DNA of 64,000 bases from Nitrospirillum amazonense (GTDB lineage Bacteria; Pseudomonadota; Alphaproteobacteria; Azospirillales; Azospirillaceae): positions 25,859 to 89,858 of the forward strand of contig NZ_VITN01000026.1 in assembly GCF_007828045.1 (NCBI RefSeq). The letters are read 5' to 3'. Below the pieces are notes generated by a model. It was not told the origin of the DNA and made no database searches. It saw nothing but the letters and a program-made list of their open reading frames with translations. The position numbers were made by a program, and so were the translations under genes. Below, in pieces: positions 1 through 9,192 of the stretch. Numbering within the stretch: position 1 is the first letter of the stretch; the number at the start of each line of letters is the position of its first letter.

Positions 1-2
1 AA

Positions 3-2336
3 CGGGCGCGCCTGGCCCAGGCCGTGGGCGGTACCGCCGGCGCCTGGGAATGGGATGTGGCCGACGGCCGGCTTTACGCCGACGCCCGCTTCGCCGAGCT
101 GTACGGCCTGGATCCGGTGGCCGCCGGCAACGGCCTGTCCACCGACGCCTTCTTCGATTCCATCCACACCGATGACCGCATGCGCATCCGCATCGCCGTG
201 GCCGGGGTGATGCACGGCGCCGACATCTTCGCCAAGGACTACCGCGTGGTGGGCCGTGACGGCACGGTGCGCTGGGTCTCGGCCCGCGGGGGCGCCGATC
301 GCGCCGCCGACGGGGTGGCGCGCCGCTTCCGCGGGGTGCTGGCCGACATCACCGAGCAGAAGCGGGTGGAGGAACAGCTGCGCGTGGCCCAGACCGCGGG
401 CGGCGTGGGCACGTTCGAGTATATCAGCGGTTTCGGCACCGTATCCGTGTCCGAGCAGTTCTGCCGCCTGCTGGGCCTGCACCCGACGACGGCCCTGCCG
501 GTGCGCACCGTCAACGCCGTGGTGCTGGCCGATGACGCCCCCCTGATCACCAGCCTGGAGGGCGGGGAGACCGCACCCCCCTATCGCGAGTTCCGCATCC
601 GGCGGCCCGATACGGGGGAGATCCGCTGGCTGGCCCAGCGGGGGGAGCATCGCCGCGACGGAAAGCGCGACCGCGAGGGGCGCCAGGGTTCGGGCAGCCG
701 TTTCATCGGGGTGATCTACGACATCACCGCGTCCAAGGACGCGGAGGAGAAGCTGCGCCAGTTCGCGGAGACGCTGGAGGCGCGGGTGGAGGAACGCACG
801 CGGGAGCGCGACCGCGTCTGGAACAACTCGCGCGACCTGCTGGTCATCATCGGCGCCGATGGCATCTGCCGGGCGGTCAGCCCCTCCTGGACCGCTATCC
901 TGGGCCATGAGACGGATAAGGTGGTGGGCCGTCAGGTGCAGGACTTCGTCCACGCCGACGACGTGGTGGCGACGGCGGAGGCGCTGATGGGCGCCCTTCA
1001 TGATCAGAACCTGACCAATTTTGAGAATCGCCAGTTGCACAAGGACGGCAGCCTGCGCTGGATCTCCTGGAACACGTCCAAGGAAGGCGATCTGGTCTAC
1101 GCCTATGGCCGCGACATCACCGAGGACAAGCAGCGCGCCGACATGCTGCGCCAGACGGAAGAGCAGCTGCGCCAGGCCCAGAAGATGGAGGCCGTGGGCC
1201 AGCTGACCGGCGGGCTGGCGCACGACTTCAACAACATGCTGATGGGCGTCATCGGCGGCCTGGATATCGTGCGCCGCCGCATATCCCAGGGCCGGCTGAA
1301 CGACCTGGACCGGTTCATGGATGCCTCCATGGCCTCGGCCCAGCGTGCGGCGGCCCTGACCCACCGCCTGTTGGCCTTCTCGCGCCGGCAGTCGCTGGAC
1401 CCCAAGCCCATCGACGTCAACGATCTGGTGCGGTCCATGGAGGACCTGCTGCGCCGAACCTTGGGCGAGCAGATCGAGCTGCGCATCACTGTGGCGGAGA
1501 ACCTGACGGCGGCCCGCAGCGACGTGAACCAGCTGGAAAGCGCCATCCTCAACCTGGCGATCAACGCGCGCGACGCCATGCCCGACGGCGGCATCCTGAC
1601 CATCGAGACCAGCCGCGCCACCCTGGACCGGTCCTATACCCACCGGCATGACGGCCTGTCGCCCGGCGACTATGTCATGATCCGGGTCAGCGATACCGGC
1701 ATGGGCATGCCGCCCGATGTGGTGGCGAAGGCCTTCGATCCCTTCTTCACCACCAAACCCATCGGCCAGGGTACGGGCCTGGGCCTGTCCATGATCTATG
1801 GCTTCGTCAAGCAGACGGGCGGCCATGTGCGCATCGACAGCGAGCCCTGGCGCGGCACGGCCATCACCCTATACCTGCCGTGCGACGGCGGCGCCAACGC
1901 CCAGGATGGTGGCTTGGCCGGCATGGGCGAGATGCCGGAAGGGGCGGGGGAGATCGTCCTGGTGGTGGAGGATGACGATTCCGTGCGGTTGCTGGTCCTG
2001 GATGTGCTGCAGGAACTGGGGTACACCGCCCTGCACGCAGCCGACGGGCGCGGGGCGCTGAGCGTCATCGAATCCTCCAGCCAGATCGACCTGCTGATCA
2101 CCGATGTCGGATTGCCAGGCCTGAACGGCCGGCAATTGGCGGAGATCGCGCGTCGGCGGCGGCCCAACCTGCCGGTTCTGTTCGTCACGGGCTACGCCGC
2201 CAACGCCGCCGTGCGCGGCGACTTCCTGGAACCGGGCATGGACATGGTGATGAAGCCCTTCGCCATGGACGAGCTGGCGGCCAAGATCCGCGGCATCCTG
2301 GAAGAGCGGCAGGTGTTGGCGGCATCTCCCTCTTAG
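3..2336 (+). CDS. Hybrid PAS sensor histidine kinase with C-terminal receiver (5' partial)
   Basis: Hybrid two-component sensor. The frame is open to the left edge, and the residues before the first in-frame GTG (base 24) already fit a PAS domain, so the gene starts outside the window. Counting from base 24, three PAS/PAC modules cover about residues 1-115, 120-235 and 265-385. The HisKA domain follows, with LAHDFNNM placing the phosphoacceptor His near 400. The ATPase domain spans about 505-625, with N box NLAINARDA and G box GTGLGLS. A receiver domain lies at about 645-760, with acidic DDD, phosphoacceptor Asp near 694 in ITDVGLPG, and Lys in MKPF. No membrane segment is visible in this part, so it may be cytoplasmic. 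It probably feeds a phosphorelay through a separate Hpt protein. The signal is unknown. Confidence 0.93.
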   Translation, partial: RARLAQAVGGTAGAWEWDVADGRLYADARFAELYGLDPVAAGNGLSTDAFFDSIHTDDRMRIRIAVAGVMHGADIFAKDYRVVGRDGTVRWVSARGGADRAADGVARRFRGVLADITEQKRVEEQLRVAQTAGGVGTFEYISGFGTVSVSEQFCRLLGLHPTTALPVRTVNAVVLADDAPLITSLEGGETAPPYREFRIRRPDTGEIRWLAQRGEHRRDGKRDREGRQGSGSRFIGVIYDITASKDAEEKLRQFAETLEARVEERTRERDRVWNNSRDLLVIIGADGICRAVSPSWTAILGHETDKVVGRQVQDFVHADDVVATAEALMGALHDQNLTNFENRQLHKDGSLRWISWNTSKEGDLVYAYGRDITEDKQRADMLRQTEEQLRQAQKMEAVGQLTGGLAHDFNNMLMGVIGGLDIVRRRISQGRLNDLDRFMDASMASAQRAAALTHRLLAFSRRQSLDPKPIDVNDLVRSMEDLLRRTLGEQIELRITVAENLTAARSDVNQLESAILNLAINARDAMPDGGILTIETSRATLDRSYTHRHDGLSPGDYVMIRVSDTGMGMPPDVVAKAFDPFFTTKPIGQGTGLGLSMIYGFVKQTGGHVRIDSEPWRGTAITLYLPCDGGANAQDGGLAGMGEMPEGAGEIVLVVEDDDSVRLLVLDVLQELGYTALHAADGRGALSVIESSSQIDLLITDVGLPGLNGRQLAEIARRRRPNLPVLFVTGYAANAAVRGDFLEPGMDMVMKPFAMDELAAKIRGILEERQVLAASPS

Positions 2337-2430
2337 CGAGTATATCGCTGTTGTGAATTTCGTATAGGTTGCGACGCGGCCGGCTTTCGGGCATATCTGG
2401 CCTCAGGTGGCTTGAACCCTGGGGGCTGAG

Positions 2431-3273
2431 ATGCGGACGGATGTGATCATAGGCGCGGTGGCCTTGCTGATGCTGGCGGGCTGCGCCGCCACCGGACAAG
2501 GAACGGGTGGCTCCGGAACGGCCGGGCAGGGCACCAGCGCCACGCCGGCCCAGCTTTTCGCTCGCTCCTTAAACGCGGCGGCTGTGGCGCGGCCCGACCT
2601 GGTCGGGCCGGAGCTGGTGCGCATCGCGCCCGACGCTCCCCAGGCGTCCTGGGCCAAGCTTGTGTGGCGCGACGGCCCGCACGGGCGCCAGGTGCTGGTG
2701 GCCTCCACCATGGCCACCGCGGCTTATGAGAAATATTATGCCGGAAAGGCCGGGGGCACCTCGCCCGACAGTTGGGGCACCATGTGGGTGACGGCCGTGC
2801 CGCAGCTGCAGGAATTTTGCGCCGGTGCCGCCGGCGACGCCTCCGCCAAAACCGAACGGGTGAAGCAGTATCTGGGCCTGGACCCATCCCGCGACTATTC
2901 CGAGGTGGTTGAGATGTGGGTGGCGCCCGAGGCGCTGGCCCGGCCGTGTCCGGACACCGACGTGACGGCCGCCCACTGCACCCTGGATGCCTCCGCCACC
3001 GTGGCCCGGCCCAGTTGCGCCACCGGCGACGCCGCTTGCCTGGAGAAGCAAGGCTATTGGGATTGGTTCGCCCGCAACATGCGCGTGACCTATGTCGACG
3101 GCGGTGCGCCCTGGACCCGCCTGGGTTATACCTATGACTGGCATCCCCAGGCCGGCGGGCCGGACGGCGCCGTCCGCTATGGCGCCAGCGAGTTCATCCT
3201 GAAACCCAGCCGCCCCTACGACATCCGCGCCGCCTACACTCTCGCCGACTACTGCCGCAAGCCGGCGGCCTGA
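2431..3273 (+). CDS. Predicted lipoprotein of unknown function
   Basis: The N-terminus has a short charged start, a hydrophobic stretch and a lipobox LAGC with the acylated Cys at residue 18. A low-complexity Gly/Ser/Thr linker follows, so this is an exported lipoprotein of about 280 residues. The mature part is rich in Trp and Tyr and has several Cys residues spread through its second half, which could form disulfides in the periplasm. I recognise no catalytic motif or family. It starts 94 bases after the kinase gene on the same strand and could be co-expressed with it. Its 3' end faces the exporter gene on the other strand. Confidence 0.75.
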   Translation: MRTDVIIGAVALLMLAGCAATGQGTGGSGTAGQGTSATPAQLFARSLNAAAVARPDLVGPELVRIAPDAPQASWAKLVWRDGPHGRQVLVASTMATAAYEKYYAGKAGGTSPDSWGTMWVTAVPQLQEFCAGAAGDASAKTERVKQYLGLDPSRDYSEVVEMWVAPEALARPCPDTDVTAAHCTLDASATVARPSCATGDAACLEKQGYWDWFARNMRVTYVDGGAPWTRLGYTYDWHPQAGGPDGAVRYGASEFILKPSRPYDIRAAYTLADYCRKPAA

Positions 3274-3322
3274 AGCCGGTGAACGCGACACCCTGTGGTG
3301 CTGCCGCGGGCGCCTGCCGGCG

Positions 3323-4234
3323 TCATTCCGGTATCACGGAGGTGGAGGGCCGGCCGGCGCTGAGCGTGGCGCCGATGGAGGCCACCATGATGGTGGCGAT
3401 GGCGAGCCAGTGCAGGGGCGACAGCGCCTCGCCCAGCAGCATCATGGCCATCAGGGCGCCCACGGCCGGCTCGGCGCTGGTCAGTGTGCTGAAGGTCTGG
3501 GCCGGCAGGCGGCGCATCGCGAACATCTCCAGCGTGTAGGGAAGGGCGCTGGACAGGGCCCCCACCATGACGGCGCTGCCCAGGATGGCCGGCTGGAACA
3601 AGGTGGCCGCCCCCGTCTGCGCGATGCCGATGGGCAGCACCAGGCTGGCGGCGATCAGCGTGCCGGCCGCTGTGGCCTGGGTGCCGTGGGCGCCGCCCAC
3701 CTTCCTGCCGGCGACGATGTACAGCGCCCAGAACACGCCAGCCCCCAAGGCGCAGGCGATGCCGTACGGGTCCAGCTGCGCCGCCGACCGCTCCAGCGGC
3801 AGCAGCAGCGCCAGCCCCGCCACCGCCAACCCGATCCACAGGAAATCGACCCGGCGGCGGGATGACAGCAGCGCCAGACCCAGCGGCCCCGTGAACTCCA
3901 CCGCGATGGCGATGCCCACCGGTATGGTCTGCAGCGCCTGGTAGAACAGGAAGTTCATCGCCCCCATGGCGCCGCCATAGACCAGCAGCGGCCGCCAGCT
4001 GCGCCGCGTGAGCCGCAGGCGCCAGGGCCGCAGCAGCAGGGTCAGCATAAGGGCGGCCGTCGTCAGGCGCAGGGCGGTGGTGCCCTGCGGTCCCGTCACC
4101 GGGAACAGGGTCTTGGCGATGGACGCGCCCGTGGTGACCGACACCATGGCGGTGAACAGGGCGGCCAAGGGCAGGATCGGGGACAGGCGGGCGGCCCCCG
4201 GCAGGGACGGCGGCAGGGTGGTGTCGTGGGACAT
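3323..4234 (-). CDS. EamA/DMT-family inner membrane exporter (RhtA-like)
   Basis: Predicted metabolite exporter of the drug/metabolite transporter superfamily. About ten hydrophobic segments form two EamA repeats, the second ending in a conserved pattern resembling EPAVGALMAMMLLGEALS. Length, about 303 residues, is normal. An upstream TTG would add 14 residues, but the ATG at 4234 gives a normal N-terminus and is preferred. The gene is divergent from an Lrp/AsnC regulator at 4369, an arrangement common for amino-acid exporters, so an amino acid is a plausible substrate. The shared intergenic region holds a perfect inverted repeat. Confidence 0.88.
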   Translation of the reverse strand: MSHDTTLPPSLPGAARLSPILPLAALFTAMVSVTTGASIAKTLFPVTGPQGTTALRLTTAALMLTLLLRPWRLRLTRRSWRPLLVYGGAMGAMNFLFYQALQTIPVGIAIAVEFTGPLGLALLSSRRRVDFLWIGLAVAGLALLLPLERSAAQLDPYGIACALGAGVFWALYIVAGRKVGGAHGTQATAAGTLIAASLVLPIGIAQTGAATLFQPAILGSAVMVGALSSALPYTLEMFAMRRLPAQTFSTLTSAEPAVGALMAMMLLGEALSPLHWLAIATIMVASIGATLSAGRPSTSVIPE

Positions 4235-4332
4235 GGGGATGGAATCGAGGAAGGATGTTGACGCTTGAGACCTCAAACGTTGCGCTAGTTTAGCGGTTTG
4301 GCCTGTCTAAACGTGTCAATTATTGTCAATTT

Positions 4333-4349
4333 GTGATAATTTTTATCAC
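4333..4349. promoter_or_regulatory. Perfect 7-3-7 inverted repeat, candidate Lrp/AsnC operator
   Basis: GTGATAATTTTTATCAC is a perfect palindrome with 7-base arms around TTT. It lies in the AT-rich gap between the exporter and the Lrp-type regulator, 20 bases before the regulator's ATG. The size and AT-rich centre suit an AsnC/Lrp dimer site. A pair of GTCAAT repeats lies just to its left. The operator role is inferred. Confidence 0.55.
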
Positions 4350-4368
4350 GAAAGCGGTACGTGAGACG

Positions 4369-4875
4369 ATGATAATATCGCCCGAGTTGGATGCCATCGA
4401 TGCCAAGCTGCTGGAACAGCTGCAAGCTGACGCCCGCTTGCCCATGCCGGTGCTGTCGGAACGGGTGGGGCTGTCGGGGCCGGCGTGTTACCGCCGCGTC
4501 CGCCGCCTGCGCGAGATCGGCGCCATCGAGCGCGAGGTGGCCATTGTCCGGCCGCGCACGCTGGGCTGGCCCTTGACCATGGTGGTGCTGGTGACCTTGG
4601 AGCGTGACAGCGGCCGCGCCACCGATGCCGGCGGCGGGCACATCATCGACCAGTTCATGCGCAAGATCGCCGCCGTGCCGGAGGTGGTGGAGGCCTGGTA
4701 CGTCACCGGCGACCATGACTTCGCGCTGCGCGTCGTCGCCCGCGACATGGAGGGTTATGACGAGCTGACCCGGCGCATCCTGCTGAATGACGAAAACGTC
4801 AGGACATTCAAGACCTTGGTCGTCATGCGCCAAGCCAAGGCGTGGAGCCCGGTGCCGGCCGACCGAGTGATTTGA
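4369..4875 (+). CDS. Lrp/AsnC-family transcriptional regulator
   Basis: The N-terminal winged helix-turn-helix (LDAIDAKLLEQLQADAR, then a recognition helix around LSGPACYRRVRRL) is followed by a RAM/AsnC ligand-binding domain with the VVEAWYVTGDHDF signature. Length is 168 residues, normal for the family. The ATG at 4369 is chosen because a GTG at 4333 would put the palindrome inside the coding sequence. The protein probably senses an amino acid and controls the divergent DMT exporter, and likely itself, through the palindrome at 4333-4349. Confidence 0.9.
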   Translation: MIISPELDAIDAKLLEQLQADARLPMPVLSERVGLSGPACYRRVRRLREIGAIEREVAIVRPRTLGWPLTMVVLVTLERDSGRATDAGGGHIIDQFMRKIAAVPEVVEAWYVTGDHDFALRVVARDMEGYDELTRRILLNDENVRTFKTLVVMRQAKAWSPVPADRVI

Positions 4876-4920
4876 ACATTATTTCCATAACGTATATTAT
4901 CGGTTTTCCTTATGTAGGCG

Positions 4921-4961
4921 CAAAGTTAAAATGTCAGGCCTGTGCAAAGTAGAACTGTCAG
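4921..4961 (+). repeat. Two 17-base direct repeats, possible IS21-type end remnant
   Basis: CAAAGTTAAAATGTCAG (4921-4937) and CAAAGTAGAACTGTCAG (4945-4961) match at 14 of 17 positions and are separated by 7 bases. The pattern recalls the multiple terminal repeats of IS21-family elements. No transposase is nearby, so at most this is a relic. The rest of the 4876-5088 gap shows nothing I can name. Confidence 0.35.
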
Positions 4962-5088
4962 TCTTCCGGTTGGCTGTGTCCGACGTGGGAGGCTGCGGTG
5001 GGCTGGGTGGATTCAATCCCGAAGTGCGACATTCCTTGGTTATCAGAGCTTTGCCAGGAGTCTCCCATGGGATTGCACTATGGTCACC

Positions 5089-5586
5089 TCACCCTTCCCT
5101 TGCGATGTCCATATCTTGAAACACCCGGTGCAGGCGGCGGACCGCGATGCGGGCGCCGGTGATGGTGATGTCGTGCCCCTCGATGCGCACCTCCACGGCG
5201 CTTTCCCGCCACTCCAGCCAAGCCAGGTACCCGGGCACCGCCAAACGGTAGAGGGTGCGGCCGATGCTGTGTTCCGCCGGGTGGTACTGGATGCCGGCCA
5301 AGATGCCCTTGGCCTTGGCGGCGGCGACGGCGGGATAGGCCGTGGTCAGCCGCCACTGGAACGGTAGAACCTCAAAAGGCGCGCGCAGGGATCCGGCGAG
5401 GCCGCCGATCAAGGTGCCCACGATGACGTCGGCGTGCAGGGTCCCGTAGCCGAACAGCCGCAGCAGGCCATTGAAGACCAACAGGCCGGCGGTTACAGCC
5501 CCCAGGGTGCCGGCGCTGTGGCTCACCAGCTGACGGAGGGACTGGAAGATCAGGACCTGGCGCCAGCGGGGCAGAAGGCACTGCAT
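5089..5586 (-). CDS. Small inner membrane protein, paralogue of the 6521-6754 protein
   Basis: Unrecognised 165-residue protein. An amphipathic N-terminus (residues 1-25, LPRWRQVLIFQS) is followed by two hydrophobic segments around residues 25-45 and 50-70 and then a more soluble part ending in ARIAVRRLHRVF. The first 59 residues match the protein at 6521-6754 at about 33 positions, and the last conserved block (ARIAVR-LHR) is also shared. The gene has its own ATG at 5586 and is divergent from the response regulator gene at 5845. Function is unknown. Confidence 0.65.
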   Translation of the reverse strand: MQCLLPRWRQVLIFQSLRQLVSHSAGTLGAVTAGLLVFNGLLRLFGYGTLHADVIVGTLIGGLAGSLRAPFEVLPFQWRLTTAYPAVAAAKAKGILAGIQYHPAEHSIGRTLYRLAVPGYLAWLEWRESAVEVRIEGHDITITGARIAVRRLHRVFQDMDIAREG

Positions 5587-5844
5587 GTCGACCTGCTGTT
5601 GCTATCAGCCGATTGCTCGCGTCATTAATAGCCGAACTGAATGGTTTTTACTGCTATGGCGTTTAGAAATACCTCTCGGCGCGCGTGTCGCCTGGCAACT
5701 GAAGAAGGCTAAAAAGGCAATCCCATACCTTGATATGATGGCCCTGGGCGCGGCGCAGGCCCATGGATGATGGGTACGGAAATGGCTGTACCCTCGGGTG
5801 ATTGGGCTGCGGGGGGATGGAGCCAAGCGACAGGGGACAGGCAA

Positions 5845-6498
5845 ATGACAGGTTCGGTTGGGATGTCGGAAAGCCTGGTCTGCGTCATCGACGATGATGC
5901 GGAGGTGCGAGGCTCGCTGGAAAGCTTCCTGAGGTCCTGCGGCTATGCCGTGCGCACGTTCGCCAGCCCGGACGCCTTCCTGGCCTGCGATGCTGCCGAC
6001 GCCGCCGCCTGCCTGGTGCTGGATGTCCAGCTGGGTGACGCCAATGGCCTGGATTTCCAGGAGCAGCTGTTGGGCACCGACAATCACCTGCCGGTTATCC
6101 TGATCAGCGGCCACGGCGACATTCCCATGACGGTGCGGGCCATGAAGGCTGGCGCCGTCACCTTCCTGCCCAAGCCCTTTGAGGAAGACGACATGCTGCG
6201 GGCCATAGCCGAGGCGGTGGCCCGCGATCGCGAGCGACGGGCCAAGCGGAACGAAAGCGCCCTGCTGCGTGCCCGCTACGACGGCCTGACGGGGCGCGAG
6301 CGCGACGTGATGGGCCTGGTCACCGCCGGCCTGATGAACAAGCAGATCGCCGGCCGGCTGGCACTGAGCGAGATTACGGTGAAAATCCATCGCGGCAACC
6401 TGATGCGCAAGATGGAGGCGGAGTCGCTGGCCGACCTCGTGCGCATGGCAGAGGCGTTGGGCGTGCGCGAGGCCGTGTCCCGCTACAACCACGGCTGA
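5845..6498 (+). CDS. FixJ/NarL-type response regulator, orphan
   Basis: The receiver domain (residues about 10-125) has the acidic cluster DDD at 16-18, phosphoacceptor Asp60 in LVLDVQ, the Ser of ISGHGD and Lys of PKPF. A LuxR-type helix-turn-helix follows at about 150-210 (LTGREREVM-like start, NKQIAGRLALSEITVKIHR). Length is 217 residues. Start chosen at the ATG at 5845, which has AGGGGA seven bases upstream; the frame is open for 26 more codons but lacks such a site. No histidine kinase gene is adjacent; the hybrid kinase at the left edge is the nearest. Confidence 0.92.
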   Translation: MTGSVGMSESLVCVIDDDAEVRGSLESFLRSCGYAVRTFASPDAFLACDAADAAACLVLDVQLGDANGLDFQEQLLGTDNHLPVILISGHGDIPMTVRAMKAGAVTFLPKPFEEDDMLRAIAEAVARDRERRAKRNESALLRARYDGLTGRERDVMGLVTAGLMNKQIAGRLALSEITVKIHRGNLMRKMEAESLADLVRMAEALGVREAVSRYNHG

Positions 6499-6520
6499 CA
6501 CGCCAAGCACGGCTGAAACG

Positions 6521-6754
6521 TCAGGCGTTATTCAAGGCGCGATGCAGGTGGCGTACGGCGATACGGGCGGCGAAGGCCAGCGTCCCCGCCAGGATGTCCG
6601 GCGGGATGGCGCCGTGGCCCATCAGCCGCGGCAGCCCGATGAACAGGAAAAAGCCGGCTGCGATGGCCGCCAGGGTGCCGGCCCCATGGGAGGCCAGCTG
6701 GCGGGGGGACTGGAACAGCAGGATCTGGCGCCAGGCGGGCAGCACGCTATGCAT
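6521..6754 (-). CDS. Short paralogue of the 5089-5586 membrane protein with internal deletion
   Basis: 77 residues from the ATG at 6754. The N-terminal 59 residues align without gaps to the 165-residue protein at 5089-5586 (about 56% identical: shared WRQ, FQS, RQL, SH-AGTL). Then the sequence jumps directly to ARIAVR-LHR, which in the longer protein lies some 85 residues further on. It therefore looks like an internally deleted copy that kept both ends and an intact frame. It may encode a minimal two-helix membrane protein or be a decaying duplicate. It converges on the FixJ-type regulator gene with a 22-base gap. Confidence 0.55.
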   Translation of the reverse strand: MHSVLPAWRQILLFQSPRQLASHGAGTLAAIAAGFFLFIGLPRLMGHGAIPPDILAGTLAFAARIAVRHLHRALNNA

Positions 6755-6858
6755 GATCACGCATCCCCAAAGGCCGCCGACGGTGGGGGGGGCGACAGGG
6801 CCCCTGGAGGTCGGCGGCAAGTTCGTGGGAGGGCAAAGAGGACGGATGGGCCACAGCT

Positions 6859-8115
6859 TCAGGCCGGAAGGATGTCCCAGCGGGCCTTGTTGAACTGCCG
6901 GATCAGGTTGGGATCCATGTTGGTGTGCTGGGCCACCAGTTCCGGCGGCGTGCAGGCCAGCCACTGGGCCAGCGATACCTCCTGGAAGCGGTCGGCCTTG
7001 AAGATTTCCAGGAACACCAGGTCTTCGGTGCCGGTGTTCTGGACGTAATGGCCGAAGCTTTTCTTGACGTAGCCCAGGTCGCCGGGGCGGAAGTCGGCCG
7101 TCTGGGCGCGCGGGCCGGTGTTGAACACGGTCATGCGGCCCTGCCCTTTCAGGTAGTACTGCCACTCGTCGGCATTGGGGTGCCAGTGCAGTTCCCGCAA
7201 GCCGCCGGGCTTGATGGTGACCAGGGCGGCGGCGATGGTCTTGCTGACGGGGAAGTTGCGGGTGTCCACCACCTTGACCGAGCCGCCCTTGGTGATGCGG
7301 GTGGGCTTCATCGTGCCCATGGAGAAGGTGAACTCGAATTCCGGCTCACCATCTGGTGAGCGCACGGCCTTCTGCACCTCCTCCAGCGGCGGGATGGGGT
7401 CCTTGGCCTGGTAGATCCACAGGTCGTCGACCGGGATGTTCTTGAAGGCGCTTTGCGGCAGGCCGAAATTCTCGGCCAGCACCTCGGGCGGGGTGTGGGC
7501 CATCCACTCGGTCAGCAGCAGGGTATTGAATTCCGACGCGCGGCCGTTGTCGAACACCAGGGTGAACTCCGCCCCGCTGGTGCCGATGCCCTGAAGGGAA
7601 TGCGGCAGGCCCGGCGGGAAATACCAGAGATCGCCCTCCTTCACGTCGCGCACGGCGGGCCGGCCGTCGGCGTCGATGACGGTGATGCGGCACGTGCCGT
7701 CGGTCATCACCGCCCATTCCGCCTGCTGGTGCCAATGCAGCTCGCGCACGCCCCCCGGCCCCAGGCGCATGTTCACGCCGGACACCGCCTCGGAAATAGC
7801 GAAGTCGGCCTGGGTCACCTCGCGTGCCCAGCCACCGTCCTGGATGCGCTTGTGGGCGTTGTTGAACGACGCCCAGAACAGGTCCATGCCGGCCACGTCG
7901 GTGGCGGGCGGATCCTGGAAGGATGGAAACTGGTTGGCCAGCGCCGGGTTCTGCGGCCCCGGCTCCTGCCCCGCGATGGGGTTGGACAGGTTGACGCGGC
8001 CCTGGGCCGGGCGGTCCGGGTTGCCGAAGGTGGCGGCGCCGGCGGTGTTGGCGGCGGCTGCCGCGGCGGCCACGGCGCCGGCCGCGATGATGTTGCGCCT
8101 GGTGAAGTCGGTCAT
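6859..8115 (-). CDS. oxdC: Oxalate decarboxylase, bicupin, Tat-exported
   Basis: Predicted to convert oxalate to formate and CO2 with manganese. The N-terminus TRRNIIAAG plus an Ala-rich hydrophobic stretch is a Tat signal, so it acts in the periplasm. Two cupin domains follow, each with a metal site: first GGVRELHWHQQAEW and later PPGLPHS; second GGLRELHWHPNADEW and later KKSFGHY. The lid after the first cupin reads SEFNT and keeps the Glu needed for decarboxylation rather than oxidation. The ATG at 8115 has GAGG upstream. It is divergent from a LysR regulator that probably controls it. Confidence 0.9.
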   Translation of the reverse strand: MTDFTRRNIIAAGAVAAAAAAANTAGAATFGNPDRPAQGRVNLSNPIAGQEPGPQNPALANQFPSFQDPPATDVAGMDLFWASFNNAHKRIQDGGWAREVTQADFAISEAVSGVNMRLGPGGVRELHWHQQAEWAVMTDGTCRITVIDADGRPAVRDVKEGDLWYFPPGLPHSLQGIGTSGAEFTLVFDNGRASEFNTLLLTEWMAHTPPEVLAENFGLPQSAFKNIPVDDLWIYQAKDPIPPLEEVQKAVRSPDGEPEFEFTFSMGTMKPTRITKGGSVKVVDTRNFPVSKTIAAALVTIKPGGLRELHWHPNADEWQYYLKGQGRMTVFNTGPRAQTADFRPGDLGYVKKSFGHYVQNTGTEDLVFLEIFKADRFQEVSLAQWLACTPPELVAQHTNMDPNLIRQFNKARWDILPA

Positions 8116-8299
8116 GACGGGTACCTCGGGCAAGGCACGGCTGGCCCCTCACCCCGGCACATACCTGAGGATGATTTCCAAAGCGGGTCGGGGCTGCTGT
8201 GATCTTCTGGGACGATTTGTCGCCGGGTGGCCTGCCATTAATTCCAATGACTTGGTCCCGACACACCCAATATGGCTAAGACACCGGACGATGTGCAGA

Positions 8300-8312
8300 A
8301 ATAACAGTTATT
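8300..8312. promoter_or_regulatory. 13-base palindrome AATAACAGTTATT, candidate LysR site
   Basis: Perfect 6-1-6 inverted repeat in the gap between oxdC and the divergent LysR gene, 17-29 bases before the LysR start. A further GGAATAACGG follows directly. Its place suits autoregulation and control of oxdC, but no binding is shown. Confidence 0.45.
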
Positions 8313-8328
8313 ATTGGACGGAATAACG

Positions 8329-9192
8329 GTGTTCGATCTCAATCAACTGCGGACCTTCCTGGCCGTGGCCGACGCGCGGCATTTCACGGCGGCGGGCACG
8401 GCGTTGGGCATCAGCCAGTCCACCGTCAGCCAGCACATCCGCCGGCTGGAGGCCGCCTGCGGCCGGCAACTGTTCGAGCGCGACACCCACACCGTGGTGC
8501 TGACGGCCGATGGCACCGTGTTGGCGGAGCTGGCGCGCGACATCGTGGGCCTCAGCCGGCAGGCGGCCGATTACTTCGCCGACAGCGCGCCACGTGGCCG
8601 GGTGCGCCTGGGGGTTTCAGACGACCTGACCCTCACGCGCCTAGCCGACCTGCTGCGCGATGTGGGCCGCGCCAATCCGAATTTGAGCGTGGAACTGACG
8701 GTGGGCCTGACCAGCCTGCTGTACCAGAAGCTGGACGCCGGCCGGCTGGACCTGGTGTTCGCCAAGCGCCAGCCGGGCGACGATCGCGGCATCCTCATCC
8801 ACCGAGAGCGCCTGGCCTGGCTGGCCCACCGGGATCTGGCGCTGGGCGCGGAGGAGGCCGTGCCTTTGGTGCTCTACCCCACCTCCTCCATCACCAGCAC
8901 CTTGGCCATGGAGGCGCTGAACGGCGCCCGGCGGCCTTGGTTCGTCGCGTGCTCCAGCGAGACGCTGGCCGGCTTGCGCGCGGGCGCCCAGGCCGGCCTG
9001 GGCGTGATGGCGCAGTCGCCCCTGCTGATGCGCGCGCCGGGGTCCGACCTGGTGGAGGTCGATGGCCGCGCCGCCCTGCCCCCGCTGGGGGAGGTGGAGT
9101 TCGTCGTGCTGGGCCGTAGCCGCCGCCTGCAGGGCGCCTCGGCGGCCCTGGCCGACCTGATCGTCCAGAAGGGCCCGGGGCTGTGGGACTGA
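8329..9192 (+). CDS. LysR-family transcriptional regulator
   Basis: N-terminal LysR helix-turn-helix (LNQLRTFLAVADARHFTAAG, TALGISQSTVSQHIRRLE) and a C-terminal type-2 periplasmic-binding-like effector domain; 287 residues, normal. The GTG at 8329 is taken as start because GGACGG lies about seven bases upstream and the protein then begins three residues before the domain; a TTG at 8314 is the alternative. It is divergent from oxdC, so oxalate or a related acid is the likely effector. The stop codon touches the stop of the convergent HAD gene with no base between them. Confidence 0.9.
   Translation: MFDLNQLRTFLAVADARHFTAAGTALGISQSTVSQHIRRLEAACGRQLFERDTHTVVLTADGTVLAELARDIVGLSRQAADYFADSAPRGRVRLGVSDDLTLTRLADLLRDVGRANPNLSVELTVGLTSLLYQKLDAGRLDLVFAKRQPGDDRGILIHRERLAWLAHRDLALGAEEAVPLVLYPTSSITSTLAMEALNGARRPWFVACSSETLAGLRAGAQAGLGVMAQSPLLMRAPGSDLVEVDGRAALPPLGEVEFVVLGRSRRLQGASAALADLIVQKGPGLWD

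Noticed and set aside
2185..3291. Several long minus-strand frames over the kinase and lipoprotein genes.
   Set aside because: They are GC-skew shadows: low-complexity Arg/Pro/Ala translations, no start signals, overlapping genes with clear domains.
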